From Deltaproteobacteria bacterium (GTDB lineage: Bacteria; Desulfobacterota; Deferrimicrobia; Deferrimicrobiales; Deferrimicrobiaceae): 17,111 nucleotides of DNA. Shown here in pieces: positions 1 to 7,698 of this stretch (its first letter is position 1; each line of letters opens with the position of its first letter). The position numbers and the translations under genes were made by a program. The notes under the pieces are model-generated. The model was given only the letters and a program-made list of their open reading frames with translations. It made no database searches and was not told the DNA's origin. The DNA is taken from assembly GCA_003105225.1 (NCBI GenBank), contig PQAK01000076.1, positions 1 to 17,111 on the forward strand. Reading direction: 5' to 3'.

Positions 1-660
1 AACACGAACTGCACCTCCTGCCATGCTCGCCCGCCTTCGGGGACGTCGTTCCCGAACGTGGCCGGCCGGCACGGGGAGCACAACGCGCTCTCCGGAGTGA
101 CCGGGGTCTGCGCCACCTGCCACACGATCGCCCCGAGCGCAACCGATAATACCCACTACAACCACGCCAACGCGCGGCCGGGGAAGAACGCGCTGCGGGT
201 ATCCCCCGGCGAGGCGGTCGTCCATGCGGCGTACGACGCAAGGTCCGGCGCGGCTTCGTTCAACGCCACGGCGCTCACCTGCTCCAACGTGAGCTGCCAT
301 GGGGGCCAGACGACCCCCAACTGGCAGACGGGCACGCTCGACGTGAACACCCAGTGCACGAACTGCCACGTGCGGGGCACATCGGCGGGAACGCCGCAGT
401 ACAACAGCCCCTACTCGGGCGAGCATGACCGGTCGAACCACGTATCCGCCGGGTGCACCGCCTGCCACAATACGACGAAACTTGCCGACCCGGCCGTCGG
501 GAAGCATTTCCTCAACCTGGGCACCCCGGCCCTCGAAACGAGGGCGTCGGTGACGATCGGGGGGACCGGGACGCAAATCCCTGAAGGAAGCTACACCCCC
601 GGAGCGACCGTGGGGACGGGAAGCTGCGATCCCAGCTGCCACGGCCGGGAGAACTGGTAG
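1..660 (+). CDS. Multiheme c-type cytochrome, C-terminal part (5' end outside window)
   Basis: The reading frame is open from base 1, so this is the last 219 residues of a longer cytochrome. Heme sites in order: CTSCH (residue 4), CATCH (37), CSNVSCH (94, CX4CH), CTNCH (119), CTACH (152) and CDPSCH (209, CX3CH). The CX4CH followed by CxxCH matches the Geobacter CxxxxCH...CXXCH domain (TIGR01904 type). The protein would be exported and hold covalent heme in the periplasm or at the cell surface, carrying electrons. Residues 52-219 align with residues 446-609 of the large cytochrome at 3525-5354; both share the NALRV, NWQTGTLDVN and terminal CHGxExW patterns, so the two are paralogues. A hairpin terminator follows the stop. 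The N-terminus, signal peptide and total heme number cannot be seen. Confidence 0.93.
   Translation, partial: NTNCTSCHARPPSGTSFPNVAGRHGEHNALSGVTGVCATCHTIAPSATDNTHYNHANARPGKNALRVSPGEAVVHAAYDARSGAASFNATALTCSNVSCHGGQTTPNWQTGTLDVNTQCTNCHVRGTSAGTPQYNSPYSGEHDRSNHVSAGCTACHNTTKLADPAVGKHFLNLGTPALETRASVTIGGTGTQIPEGSYTPGATVGTGSCDPSCHGRENW
318..347 (+). repeat. 30-base identity shared with 5051-5080
   Basis: These 30 bases, encoding the NWQTGTLDVN segment of the first cytochrome, are identical to 5051-5080 in its paralogue. The flanking bases diverge. This is a remnant of gene duplication or local gene conversion rather than a mobile repeat. Confidence 0.8.
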
Positions 661-705
661 GAAAGCGGGAATCCTTCCGCGCACGGCGGCGCGGGAGCGG
701 TCGAC

Positions 706-737
706 GGGGACCCCGGCCGGAAACGGCCGGGGTCCCC
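706..737 (+). terminator. Intrinsic-type hairpin terminator
   Basis: A perfect 14-bp stem (GGGGACCCCGGCCG at 706-719 paired with 724-737) closes on a GAAA tetraloop at 720-723 and is followed by TGTTTCC. It lies 45 bases after the cytochrome stop codon. The T-run is short, so termination may be partial, but the stem is very stable and nothing else in the spacer explains it. It separates the first cytochrome from the porin operon. Confidence 0.8.
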
Positions 738-1021
738 TGTTTCCGGCTGCACGAGTCCATTCTCCGGCGCTTCCCGCCGGTTATTCCGGTCCGCCGGAAA
801 TTTGTTTGAAACCATTCGGCGCGAACGATAAACTTATGCAGGAGTACATTGCATCCCGCGGCACCGCGGTTCGTCGCGCTTTGACGAAGATCTTCATTCC
901 TTTGCCCGTGCAGCATGCGAACGGAAAACGTCAACACGTAAACAGGAACGGTTGATGATTGACGCGGCCTAGCTGACGGCTGGAAAGATCTCCACCAAAT
1001 AAAACGGATCGGGGGTTCGCG
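738..1021 (+). other. Non-coding leader of the porin-cytochrome operon
   Basis: No convincing gene lies here on either strand. The stretch is less GC-rich than its neighbours. It holds a possible sigma-70 promoter (806-834), a short palindrome GAAGATCTTC (886-895), and a set of CGTCAAC-like elements: CGTCAAC at 929-935, its near-complement GTTGATG at 951-957, and TTGACG at 959-964. If the promoter is used, the transcript has a leader of about 180 bases. I looked for the conserved core of a GEMM cyclic-dinucleotide riboswitch, common ahead of Geobacter cytochromes, and did not find it. Confidence 0.4.
806..834 (+). promoter_or_regulatory. Possible sigma-70 promoter for the porin operon
   Basis: TTGAAA at 806-811 (5 of 6 to the consensus -35) is separated by 17 bases from TAAACT at 829-834 (4 of 6 to the consensus -10). 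It lies downstream of the terminator and upstream of the porin gene. The predicted start near 841 gives a long untranslated leader. Prediction from pattern only. Confidence 0.35.
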
Positions 1022-2992
1022 ATGGGATATTCGAATGCGGGAGGATGCCCCGAAAGGCGGACGACCCTGCTTTTCGTCGCCGCCCTGCTCCTCCTGGCGG
1101 TAACGTATCCGGGTTCCTCGCAGGCCACTGACCTCCGCCTTTCTTCGAAGACCTACCTGCTCTACTACGAAAGGGACGTTCCCGGCGGCGAGACCCAAAA
1201 GTTCGCCCCCTTGTACGAATATCTCTCCGCCGATGCGATCAACATCTCGGGGAGTTCCTTCTCCTTCCATTTCTACGGCTGGGGCCGCCAGGACCTCCAG
1301 GATGATACGGGCACCGGCGACAGGACGGGGGAGCTGGGAAGCGCCTACCTGCAGTACCTCCACCCGACGGGGGGCGGGGAGATGCGGCTGGGGCGGTTCT
1401 TCCTGACGGAGGGCGCGGCCGCGGAGATCATGGACGGCGTCTTCCTGAAGGCCCGCACCCCGCTGGGGCTGGGAGTGTCGGTCTTCGGCGGGATTCCCGT
1501 GGAGGCCACCATCACCTCGACGGAAAAGGGGGACTCGATCTACGGCGGACGGGTCTTCTACGCCAGGCCCGGGGTCACGGAGATCGGGGTGAGCTACCTG
1601 CAGGAGAAGGGGCAGTTCCAGGGGAAGGACCGCAAGGAGATCGGCGGGGACCTGTGGCTGCGCCCGTTCGCGGCGGTGGAGCTGATCGGCCGGGCGAGCT
1701 ACAACGATGCCACCCGCGCCCTGGCGTACCAGCGCTACCTGCTCCGGGTGTCGCCGGTGGCCCGCGTCGACCTGTCCGTCGGCTACGAGGCGTACAAGTA
1801 CAAGGATTACTTCCAGACGGCCCTGAACCCGGTGTTCCTGTTCCCGACGATCGACAACAACGACAAGGTGCAGACGATCTTCGCCGCGCTGGACGTGGAG
1901 GTGGTGAAAGGCCTGACGTTGACCCTGGGAGGGAAGAAGATCCGGCATGACACGGAGGATCCCGGTGACGCCACCCGCGGGGAGGGGGGGCTGAAGTACG
2001 TCTACAACAACCTCCGGGACGCGGCCGGCGTTTCGGCCGCCGTGGTCACGGCCGACCTGGACGAGAACGCCTACCAGGAGTTCCGGGGGTACGCCACGTA
2101 TTCCCCCGGGAAGTGGCGGTTCGCGCTGGACGGGCTGACGCACCGGTACAAGGAGGCGATCGTCGGGGTCAAAAACGCCTACCAGGTCGTGGGCTCGGCC
2201 GGATACCGGCTGTTCGAGGTCCTCCAGCTCTCGGGCGACCTGACGTACACGAAGAGCCCCCAGTTCGAGGAGGACTACGCGGGTTTGGTCCGCGTTTCCC
2301 TCGACTTGAGCACGTCGACGGAAGGCGGCAAGCGCAAGGCGGGGGCCGGTAAAGATACGGGGACCGCGGCGGCGGCCCCCCAGCCGAGCGCACCGGCGCC
2401 CGCGCCTGCGACGCCCCCGGCGCCCGCCCCTGCGGCGCCCCCGCAACCCGTCCCTGCGCCGGTCCCGTTGCCCGTCCCGGTTCCGACCGTCAAGCCGCCG
2501 GAGGAAAAGGGGAAGGCGGCCGCCGTCGACCCGGTGGCGGCCACGCTCGACCGGATGGCCGCGGACATCAAGGCGAAAATCCCGGGCGCCCGCGTCGTCC
2601 GGAAGGGAGAGATCCTCGATCTCACCCTGCCGTCGGATCTCGTTTTCGACGTGGGGAAGGACGAGGTGAAGACCTCGGCGCGGCGCACCCTCGCTTCGGT
2701 GGCGGAGATCCTGAACCGGCATCCGGAAACGCTGGTGACGATCGAGGGCCATACGGATTCCAAGGGGACGGCGGAATCCAACCAGGCGCTCAGCGAGAAG
2801 CGCGCCCGGCGCGTCTTCGACATCCTGGTGAAGGACGGCGTCCACGCCCTGCGGCTGACGATGCGGGGGTACGGGGAACTCGTTCCGGTCGCCGACAACG
2901 CGACGCCGGAAGGCCGCCGGGCCAACCGGCGCGTCCAGATGAAGATCCGCCCGGATGCCAATCTGAAGGCCCGGCAGGGCCAGGGGAGATAG
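1022..2992 (+). CDS. Outer-membrane beta-barrel protein with C-terminal OmpA peptidoglycan-binding domain
   Basis: 656 residues. Residues 1-35 form a signal peptide (RR, hydrophobic LLFVAALLLLAV, cleavage after SQA35). Residues about 36-440 are rich in alternating aromatic/polar strands and Gly, as in a transmembrane beta-barrel. Residues about 453-497 are a Pro/Ala/Val linker expected to span the periplasm. Residues about 535-645 are an OmpA-type domain with the GHTDSKG motif (Asp579) and the following N-x2-LS-x2-RA motif that binds diaminopimelate in peptidoglycan. GGGGG at 1011-1015 precedes the ATG. The next gene starts two bases after the stop, and two lipoprotein cytochromes follow, so the barrel may be the pore of an outer-membrane electron conduit. 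That role is inferred from context; the barrel itself does not match a porin family I can name. It could instead be a structural or adhesive OmpA-like protein. Confidence 0.88.
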   Translation: MGYSNAGGCPERRTTLLFVAALLLLAVTYPGSSQATDLRLSSKTYLLYYERDVPGGETQKFAPLYEYLSADAINISGSSFSFHFYGWGRQDLQDDTGTGDRTGELGSAYLQYLHPTGGGEMRLGRFFLTEGAAAEIMDGVFLKARTPLGLGVSVFGGIPVEATITSTEKGDSIYGGRVFYARPGVTEIGVSYLQEKGQFQGKDRKEIGGDLWLRPFAAVELIGRASYNDATRALAYQRYLLRVSPVARVDLSVGYEAYKYKDYFQTALNPVFLFPTIDNNDKVQTIFAALDVEVVKGLTLTLGGKKIRHDTEDPGDATRGEGGLKYVYNNLRDAAGVSAAVVTADLDENAYQEFRGYATYSPGKWRFALDGLTHRYKEAIVGVKNAYQVVGSAGYRLFEVLQLSGDLTYTKSPQFEEDYAGLVRVSLDLSTSTEGGKRKAGAGKDTGTAAAAPQPSAPAPAPATPPAPAPAAPPQPVPAPVPLPVPVPTVKPPEEKGKAAAVDPVAATLDRMAADIKAKIPGARVVRKGEILDLTLPSDLVFDVGKDEVKTSARRTLASVAEILNRHPETLVTIEGHTDSKGTAESNQALSEKRARRVFDILVKDGVHALRLTMRGYGELVPVADNATPEGRRANRRVQMKIRPDANLKARQGQGR

Positions 2993-2994
2993 GG

Positions 2995-3477
2995 ATGGGA
3001 AAAACCGTGCGACGCGCAGTTCCAGGGATCGTTATCGGAGCGGTCCTGGCCGTCCTGATCGCGGGGTGCTCCGCAATCTCGCAGGCGCCGTCCGTGCCTC
3101 CGAAGCACCCGGAGGACCTTGCGGGGTGGACGCAGGTCGACTGCCGTGAATGCCACTCCGACGTCTCCACGGGGGCGCTCAAGCCCTACGCCTCCTTCCG
3201 CCATTCCACGGCGTTCGTCCGGAACCACGGGTTGTACGGACGGCAGGGGCAGAACCTCTGCCAGTCGTGCCACGGCCCGTCGTTCTGCCAGGGCTGCCAC
3301 GCCCGGAAAGAGGAATTGAAGCCCAGCACGCGGATGGGGGACCGTCCCGACCTGTCGCTGCCGCATCGGGGCGATTACATCGTGCTGCACCAGCTGGACG
3401 GGAGGATGGACCCCGGGTCCTGCTTCCGGTGCCACGGCAACAAGAATGACGCCCGGTGCCGGGCCTGCCACCGATAA
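2995..3477 (+). CDS. Small pentaheme c-type cytochrome lipoprotein
   Basis: 160 residues. A lipoprotein signal peptide ends in the lipobox L-I-A-G-C with lipidated Cys25. Five CxxCH heme sites start at residues 50 (CRECH), 89 (CQSCH), 98 (CQGCH), 143 (CFRCH) and 155 (CRACH). Non-motif histidines (38, 70, 78, 124, 132) could be distal heme ligands. AGGG overlaps the stop of the porin gene just before this ATG, indicating translational coupling. Small lipoprotein cytochromes of this size accompany porins in Geobacter conduits such as the ext clusters; homology to a specific ext protein is not shown here. It probably sits on an outer-membrane face and passes electrons to or from the pore. Confidence 0.93.
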   Translation: MGKTVRRAVPGIVIGAVLAVLIAGCSAISQAPSVPPKHPEDLAGWTQVDCRECHSDVSTGALKPYASFRHSTAFVRNHGLYGRQGQNLCQSCHGPSFCQGCHARKEELKPSTRMGDRPDLSLPHRGDYIVLHQLDGRMDPGSCFRCHGNKNDARCRACHR

Positions 3478-3524
3478 AGGGACAGGCGGGGAACGCATTG
3501 CGGTATCCGAAGAGGAGAGAGACG

Positions 3525-5354
3525 ATGACGGGACTCCGGAGTCTCCGGCCGACTGGGCTTTGGGCGGTATGGATCGTGTTGGGGGCATTCCTTGCCGCGG
3601 GGTGTTCGACGAGCACCAATTCCGGCGCGAGTCTCGTCACGCCGCAGGGGAACCATCCGCCGGGATTCCTGTCGACCCATCCCGCATTCGCCGTGTCGGA
3701 CGTCACCGATTGCACCCCCTGCCACGGGGGCGACCTGACGGGCGGGATCGCGAACGTGAGCTGCTTCACGGCCGCCTGCCATCACGGCACCATCGCGAAC
3801 TGGGCCGATCCCGCGGTCCACGGGGCCTCGGCGAAGCGGGCGCCCGGCGCGTCGGGATTCGCCTCGTGCAGGATCTGCCACGCAGCCGATTTTTCCGGCG
3901 ACGGCGCAGGGGTCGCCTGCTCCGACTGCCACGGGGTCCCCGCCCCGCACCCGGCCGCTCCGTGGCGCGCCGCCGCTCCGGCCCCCACGCACACGAACAC
4001 GGACCCGGCGAACGCCCCGGTCTGCGCCGCGTGCCACTTCCCGGGTTCGCCGAACAACCCGGCAGGGCATCCCCCGTCTCCGGCGCCGGCGGGAACGTCC
4101 CCGGGGTGCTTCAACAGCACGCTCTGCCACGGGGCGGAATCCGCGCCGCACCTCCTCGGCGCGACCTGGCGCGACCCGACGAGCGCCTCGTTCCACGGCC
4201 TGACGGCCAAGCAGGATCTCGCCTTTTGCCAGACGTGCCACGGGACGCCCGGGACGACCCTGTTCGACGGGGGCTCGGCAACGACCCGATGCTCCGACTG
4301 CCACACGGCCGCCAAGGCGCACCCGACAACCTGGTACCAGGCGCCGGTGGCGACGTTCCCCGGCTACGTGCCGTCCCATCGCAACTCTTCGAGCCAGAGC
4401 ACGACGTGCACCATCTGCCACGACTTCACGCAGGGGCGGACGGCGCCCGATCCTGCCGCGCCTTCCTGCTTCTCCGCCTCCTTCGGGAACGCGGAGCACG
4501 CGTCGGTCGCGTGCCACCCGGGGGGTCCCGGCGGGGCCAACCACGCCGTTCCGTTCCTCGCCGCGGCCCACACCCAGGCGACGCAGACCACCTTCACGAA
4601 CGACTGCTCGAACTGCCACACGGATACCGCGACGTCGCCGGATGCGTCGCCCCCCGGCTGCCGGGTATGCCATGCCGCGGGATCGCCGCTGACGCTTACC
4701 GCCTGCTCCTCCTGCCACGCCAGCCCGCCGGGAGGCGGGACCGGTGCGGCGTATCCGAACATCGCGGGGGCCCATGCGGCGCACCTCGCGCTGAACGGGG
4801 CCGGAACGCCGGTGACGTGCGCCACCTGCCACAACGGCCTGGGGACCGGCAGCCAGGCGCATTACGACCGGGCCAATGCCCGTACGGGATCGAACGCGTT
4901 GCGGGTCCCTCCCGGCGACGTGGCGTTCGTGGCCACCTATGACGATGAGGCGGCGGGGGCGCCCGCCTTTACCGCATCGACGTTTTCCTGCGCCGGCGTG
5001 AGCTGCCACGGCGGGCTGGCCCGGTCCGGGGGAAATCCGGGAACGCCGCTCAACTGGCAGACGGGCACGCTCGACGTGAATGCCCAATGCACGAGCTGCC
5101 ACGCGTCGGGCACGGCGCAGTTCAACAGCTACAACTCGGGCAGGCACACCAACGTCGGAGCGCATGTCTCCAACGGCTGCACGTCCTGCCACGACACCGC
5201 GCTGCTCGCGCCCGGGCATTTCACGAACCTCGCCACCGCGGCGTTCGAGCAGCTGCCGAGAAATACCGTTCGGACGGCCGTCCAGTACAACGGAACCACC
5301 TGCAATCCGGGCGCCGGCGGGATCACCGGGTGCCACGGCCAGGAAACCTGGTAG
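3525..5354 (+). CDS. Large multiheme c-type cytochrome lipoprotein (13 CxxCH plus unusual CxnCH sites)
   Basis: 609 residues. The start is the ATG preceded by AGAGGAGAG (3511-3519); an upstream in-frame ATG at 3456 would overlap the previous gene and bury the signal peptide. The lipobox L-A-A-G-C gives lipidated Cys27. There are 13 CxxCH sites. Further CxnCH candidates are CFTAACH (residue 80, n=4), CFNSTLCH (195, n=5), a CX14CH at 315-331, CAGVSCH (489, n=4) and a CX9CH at 593-604. The CAGVSCH/CTSCH pair matches the Geobacter CxxxxCH...CXXCH domain. It lies 47 bases after the pentaheme gene, as third member of the porin operon, and is probably the outer-surface electron-transfer subunit. Its C-terminal third is a paralogue of the truncated cytochrome at 1-660. 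Actual heme number (13 to 18) is undetermined. No terminator hairpin is evident after the stop. Confidence 0.93.
   Translation: MTGLRSLRPTGLWAVWIVLGAFLAAGCSTSTNSGASLVTPQGNHPPGFLSTHPAFAVSDVTDCTPCHGGDLTGGIANVSCFTAACHHGTIANWADPAVHGASAKRAPGASGFASCRICHAADFSGDGAGVACSDCHGVPAPHPAAPWRAAAPAPTHTNTDPANAPVCAACHFPGSPNNPAGHPPSPAPAGTSPGCFNSTLCHGAESAPHLLGATWRDPTSASFHGLTAKQDLAFCQTCHGTPGTTLFDGGSATTRCSDCHTAAKAHPTTWYQAPVATFPGYVPSHRNSSSQSTTCTICHDFTQGRTAPDPAAPSCFSASFGNAEHASVACHPGGPGGANHAVPFLAAAHTQATQTTFTNDCSNCHTDTATSPDASPPGCRVCHAAGSPLTLTACSSCHASPPGGGTGAAYPNIAGAHAAHLALNGAGTPVTCATCHNGLGTGSQAHYDRANARTGSNALRVPPGDVAFVATYDDEAAGAPAFTASTFSCAGVSCHGGLARSGGNPGTPLNWQTGTLDVNAQCTSCHASGTAQFNSYNSGRHTNVGAHVSNGCTSCHDTALLAPGHFTNLATAAFEQLPRNTVRTAVQYNGTTCNPGAGGITGCHGQETW
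5051..5080 (+). repeat. 30-base identity shared with 318-347
   Basis: Second copy of the exact 30-base match in the paralogous cytochrome pair; it encodes NWQTGTLDVN. Confidence 0.8.
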
Positions 5355-5399
5355 AAAGGAAGGAAATCGGGGAGGACCATCGGGGGAGCCGGCGGACCG

Positions 5400-6323
5400 G
5401 TGTATAGTTCGAGGATGGCCGGCAACATCGACAGGGAGAAAAAGCACCCGCTCCTGGGCGTGTATTCGGGTCTTGTTCTCACGATGCTCTTCTGGGGGAG
5501 CGCGTTCGTCGCCTCGAAGATGATGGTGTTCGACGTCCCGCCCGAAGTCGCGGCCGTCCTCCGGTTCGGCCTGGGCGCCCTCCTGATGATGGGGATCCTC
5601 TTCCGCCGGTCGGCGCAGCCGATCCCGCAACGGGAAGCGTGGGGGAGGACGGCCGCCGTCGGGCTGGTGGGCGTCGCCGCGTTCAACACCGCATTTTTCC
5701 AGGGGCTGGGGATGGCGCCGGCGTCGGACGCCGCCATGATCATCCCCACGCTTTCGCCCGTCTTCACCGCCGCCGCGGGGATGCTCTTCCTGGGGGAGCC
5801 GGTCCGCCTGCGCCGCGTGGTCGGCCTGGCCGTTTCCGTCCTGGGGGCGGCGGTCTTTTTCTGGGGAGTCCTCACGCACCCGTCGGGACAGTCGACGCGG
5901 GTCTACGGGGATATCATCCTGGTGGGCGCCGCCGGATGCTGGGCGGCGTATTCCATCGTCTCCCGGCCGCTCCTCGCGCGGATCGGCGCGCTTCCCGCCA
6001 CCGCCTGGTCGATGGCCGTGGGGAGCGCGGTCCTGCTGCTCCTCTCCGCCCCGAAGCTTGCCGCGGTCCCCTGGACGAGGATGTCCCTCTCGTTCTGGCT
6101 CGTACTGGCCTACCTGGCCGTCTTCCCGACGGTGATCGCCTACCTGTTCTGGATGGAGGGGATCCGGGTGATCGGATCGGGGCCGGCGACCTCGTTCATG
6201 TTCCTTGCCCCGATATCCGCGTTGATCCTGGCCGCGCTGCTGTTGGGGGAACAGCCGACGCCCGTCCAGGGGGTCGGGGGCGCCGTGATGCTGTTCGGGG
6301 TGTGGTGGATCAACCGGAGCTGA
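5400..6323 (+). CDS. EamA/DMT-family transporter
   Basis: Up to 307 residues, almost entirely hydrophobic with about ten membrane segments arranged as two EamA repeats. Typical motifs are an N-terminal FWGSAFVASK, a central conserved Pro/Thr-rich loop (PTLSPVFTA) and, in the second half, PTVIAYLFW and the final LGEQPTP. DMT proteins of this size usually export small metabolites such as amino acids; the substrate here is unknown. The GTG at 5400 has GGAG 11 bases upstream; an ATG at 5415, preceded directly by GAGG, is an equally plausible start (302 residues). The gene lies 45 bases after the cytochrome operon and converges on the aminotransferase gene with an 18-base gap that holds no clear terminator. 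Confidence 0.9.
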   Translation: MYSSRMAGNIDREKKHPLLGVYSGLVLTMLFWGSAFVASKMMVFDVPPEVAAVLRFGLGALLMMGILFRRSAQPIPQREAWGRTAAVGLVGVAAFNTAFFQGLGMAPASDAAMIIPTLSPVFTAAAGMLFLGEPVRLRRVVGLAVSVLGAAVFFWGVLTHPSGQSTRVYGDIILVGAAGCWAAYSIVSRPLLARIGALPATAWSMAVGSAVLLLLSAPKLAAVPWTRMSLSFWLVLAYLAVFPTVIAYLFWMEGIRVIGSGPATSFMFLAPISALILAALLLGEQPTPVQGVGGAVMLFGVWWINRS

Positions 6324-6341
6324 CGGCCGCCCCGCGCCGGG

Positions 6342-7526
6342 CTATCCGCCGAGGATCGCCCGCAGCCCCTCCACCAGCCGTCGCATCCCTTCGGCGGCGG
6401 TTTCCGGCGTGAGGCTGCCGTAGGCGATCCGGAGGCAGCACGCCTCCGTGATGCCGAACGTGCCTCCGGGGATGACGGCCACCCGGTGTTCGCGGATCAG
6501 CCGCTCGGTCAGGAGGAGGTCCCCCATCCCGGTGCGCACCTTCGCCAGGACATAAAACGCTCCCTGCGCCGGGGGGACCGTGAGGAGGCCGGGAAGGCTC
6601 GAGAGGCGGTCCATGACCTCGCGTCTCACCCGGTCGATGGTTTCCAGGCGCTCCCTGCAGTAGCCGCGTCCCGTGCGCAGCGCTCCCAGCGCGACCGCCT
6701 GGGAAACCGCGGGGGCGCATACGATCACCGTGTCCTGGATCTTCATCAGGTCGTCGAAGAGCCGCTCCGGGGCCACGAGGAACCCGACCCGCCAGCTCGC
6801 CATCCCGTACGCCTTGGAGAGGCTGTAGAGGGAGATCGTGTGCTCTCCCCCACCCAGGGAGCCGGGGGAGAAATGTTCCGCGCCGTCGTACGTGAAATAT
6901 TCGTACGCCTCGTCGCTGATGTGGTAAAGCCCGCGGCGGGCGCACAGGCGGTTGATCTCCGAGAGCGTCTCCCTCGAATACACCACCCCGGTCGGATTGT
7001 TGGGCGACACCGTGACGACCGCGCGCGTCCTGGGCGTGAGGGCGGCTTCGATCGCGTCCACGCGCGGCCGGCAGGACTCGTCCGTCGGCACGCAGACCGC
7101 CCGGCAGCTTGCCAGCGCGATCGCCATCTCGTGGTTGAAATAGTAGGGGGTGAGAAGGATCACCTCGTCGCCCGGGTCGCAGATCGCCAGAACGGCGTTG
7201 AAGAACGCCTGGTTCGCGCCGGCGGTGACGAGGATCCTCCGCTCGAAGGGGGCGTCGATGCCGTTCTCCGCGCGGAGCTTCTCTTCGAAGGCCTTGCGGA
7301 GTTCGGGAAGCCCCGCGTCGGGCTTGTACGGGTGGCTGGCGGGCGACGATGCGAAGCCGCCCAGCACGCGCATCGCCTCGGGCGGGGGGCCGTAGTACGC
7401 CACTCCCTGGCCGAGGGAGACGGTTCCCGGGGTCTCCGCGATCCAGCCCGCCACCGTCGGGATGATGGGAAGCTGGACGCCGGCTGCGCGCCGCGAAGGA
7501 TGGAAGGGATCCGGCATGCGGGTCAT
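6342..7526 (-). CDS. PLP-dependent class I/II aminotransferase
   Basis: 394 residues, the usual length for fold-type I aspartate/aromatic-type aminotransferases. Visible landmarks are the AGANQAF cofactor-phosphate region (102-108), NPTG (Asn177-Gly180), D205-x-AY (pyridoxal N1 contact and Tyr), the Schiff-base Lys238 in SLSKAYGMASWR, Arg246, and a C-terminal LRIAYGS containing the carboxylate-binding Arg. It transfers an amino group between an amino acid and a 2-oxo acid in the cytoplasm; the amino acid cannot be read from sequence. The ATG at 7526 has GGAAGGGG just upstream and overlaps the stop of the upstream remnant (ATGA). A longer frame to 7649 exists, but the added residues look like an out-of-frame shadow of the remnant. 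ATG 7517 is an alternative without a good ribosome site. Confidence 0.92.
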   Translation of the reverse strand: MTRMPDPFHPSRRAAGVQLPIIPTVAGWIAETPGTVSLGQGVAYYGPPPEAMRVLGGFASSPASHPYKPDAGLPELRKAFEEKLRAENGIDAPFERRILVTAGANQAFFNAVLAICDPGDEVILLTPYYFNHEMAIALASCRAVCVPTDESCRPRVDAIEAALTPRTRAVVTVSPNNPTGVVYSRETLSEINRLCARRGLYHISDEAYEYFTYDGAEHFSPGSLGGGEHTISLYSLSKAYGMASWRVGFLVAPERLFDDLMKIQDTVIVCAPAVSQAVALGALRTGRGYCRERLETIDRVRREVMDRLSSLPGLLTVPPAQGAFYVLAKVRTGMGDLLLTERLIREHRVAVIPGGTFGITEACCLRIAYGSLTPETAAEGMRRLVEGLRAILGG

Positions 7527-7690
7527 TCCCCTTCCGTTCCCTGCGCGGCCAGGATCCGCCGATCGAACGTCATCGTCTCCAGGTCGCCGTTGACGACCAG
7601 GTCCGCGCGCAGCTCCTCCGCCAGGCCGAGCGTGCGCTCGTACTTCCACCGGCTCCCGTGCAGGTCGGTGACGAAGAGGAACGTTCCCAT
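7523..7690 (-). pseudogene. Metallophosphoesterase remnant, about 55 residues
   Basis: An ATG-to-TGA frame of 55 residues starts MGTFLFVTDLHGS and continues to LVVNGD, matching the first two calcineurin-like metallophosphoesterase metal motifs (D-x-H, then N-G-D). The rest of the roughly 200-residue enzyme, including GNH and the later His motifs, is absent; after NGD the frame runs straight into a 19-residue tail, DLETMTFDRRILAAQGTEGE being its end. I infer an in-frame internal deletion that joined the N-terminus to the original C-terminus. Its stop overlaps the aminotransferase ATG, so the two were probably once co-translated. It cannot be an active phosphoesterase. An intact short protein of other function is possible but less likely. 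Confidence 0.6.
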
Positions 7691-7698
7691 GACGACGA

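Noticed and set aside
738..1021. GEMM (cyclic dinucleotide) riboswitch ahead of the porin operon
   Set aside because: The conserved core elements (GCAAA...CC, GAAA loop, ACGCAAAGCC) could not be found in the leader.
512..2845. 777-residue open frame on the minus strand opposite the porin gene
   Set aside because: It is an Arg/Gly/Pro-rich shadow produced by strong third-position GC bias of the porin gene; no ribosome site, signal or domain.
3456..3524. Longer N-terminus for the large cytochrome
   Set aside because: It would overlap the preceding gene and place the lipoprotein signal peptide internally; ATG 3525 has a strong ribosome site and the signal peptide at the right position.
2275..3588. 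437-residue minus-strand frame across the porin and pentaheme genes
   Set aside because: Spans two well-supported plus-strand genes and shows no motif; shadow of GC-rich coding sequence.
3375..5879. 834-residue open frame on the minus strand opposite the large cytochrome
   Set aside because: Arg-rich low-complexity translation with no recognisable fold; the opposite strand has a lipobox and a clear series of heme motifs. It also runs across two unrelated genes.
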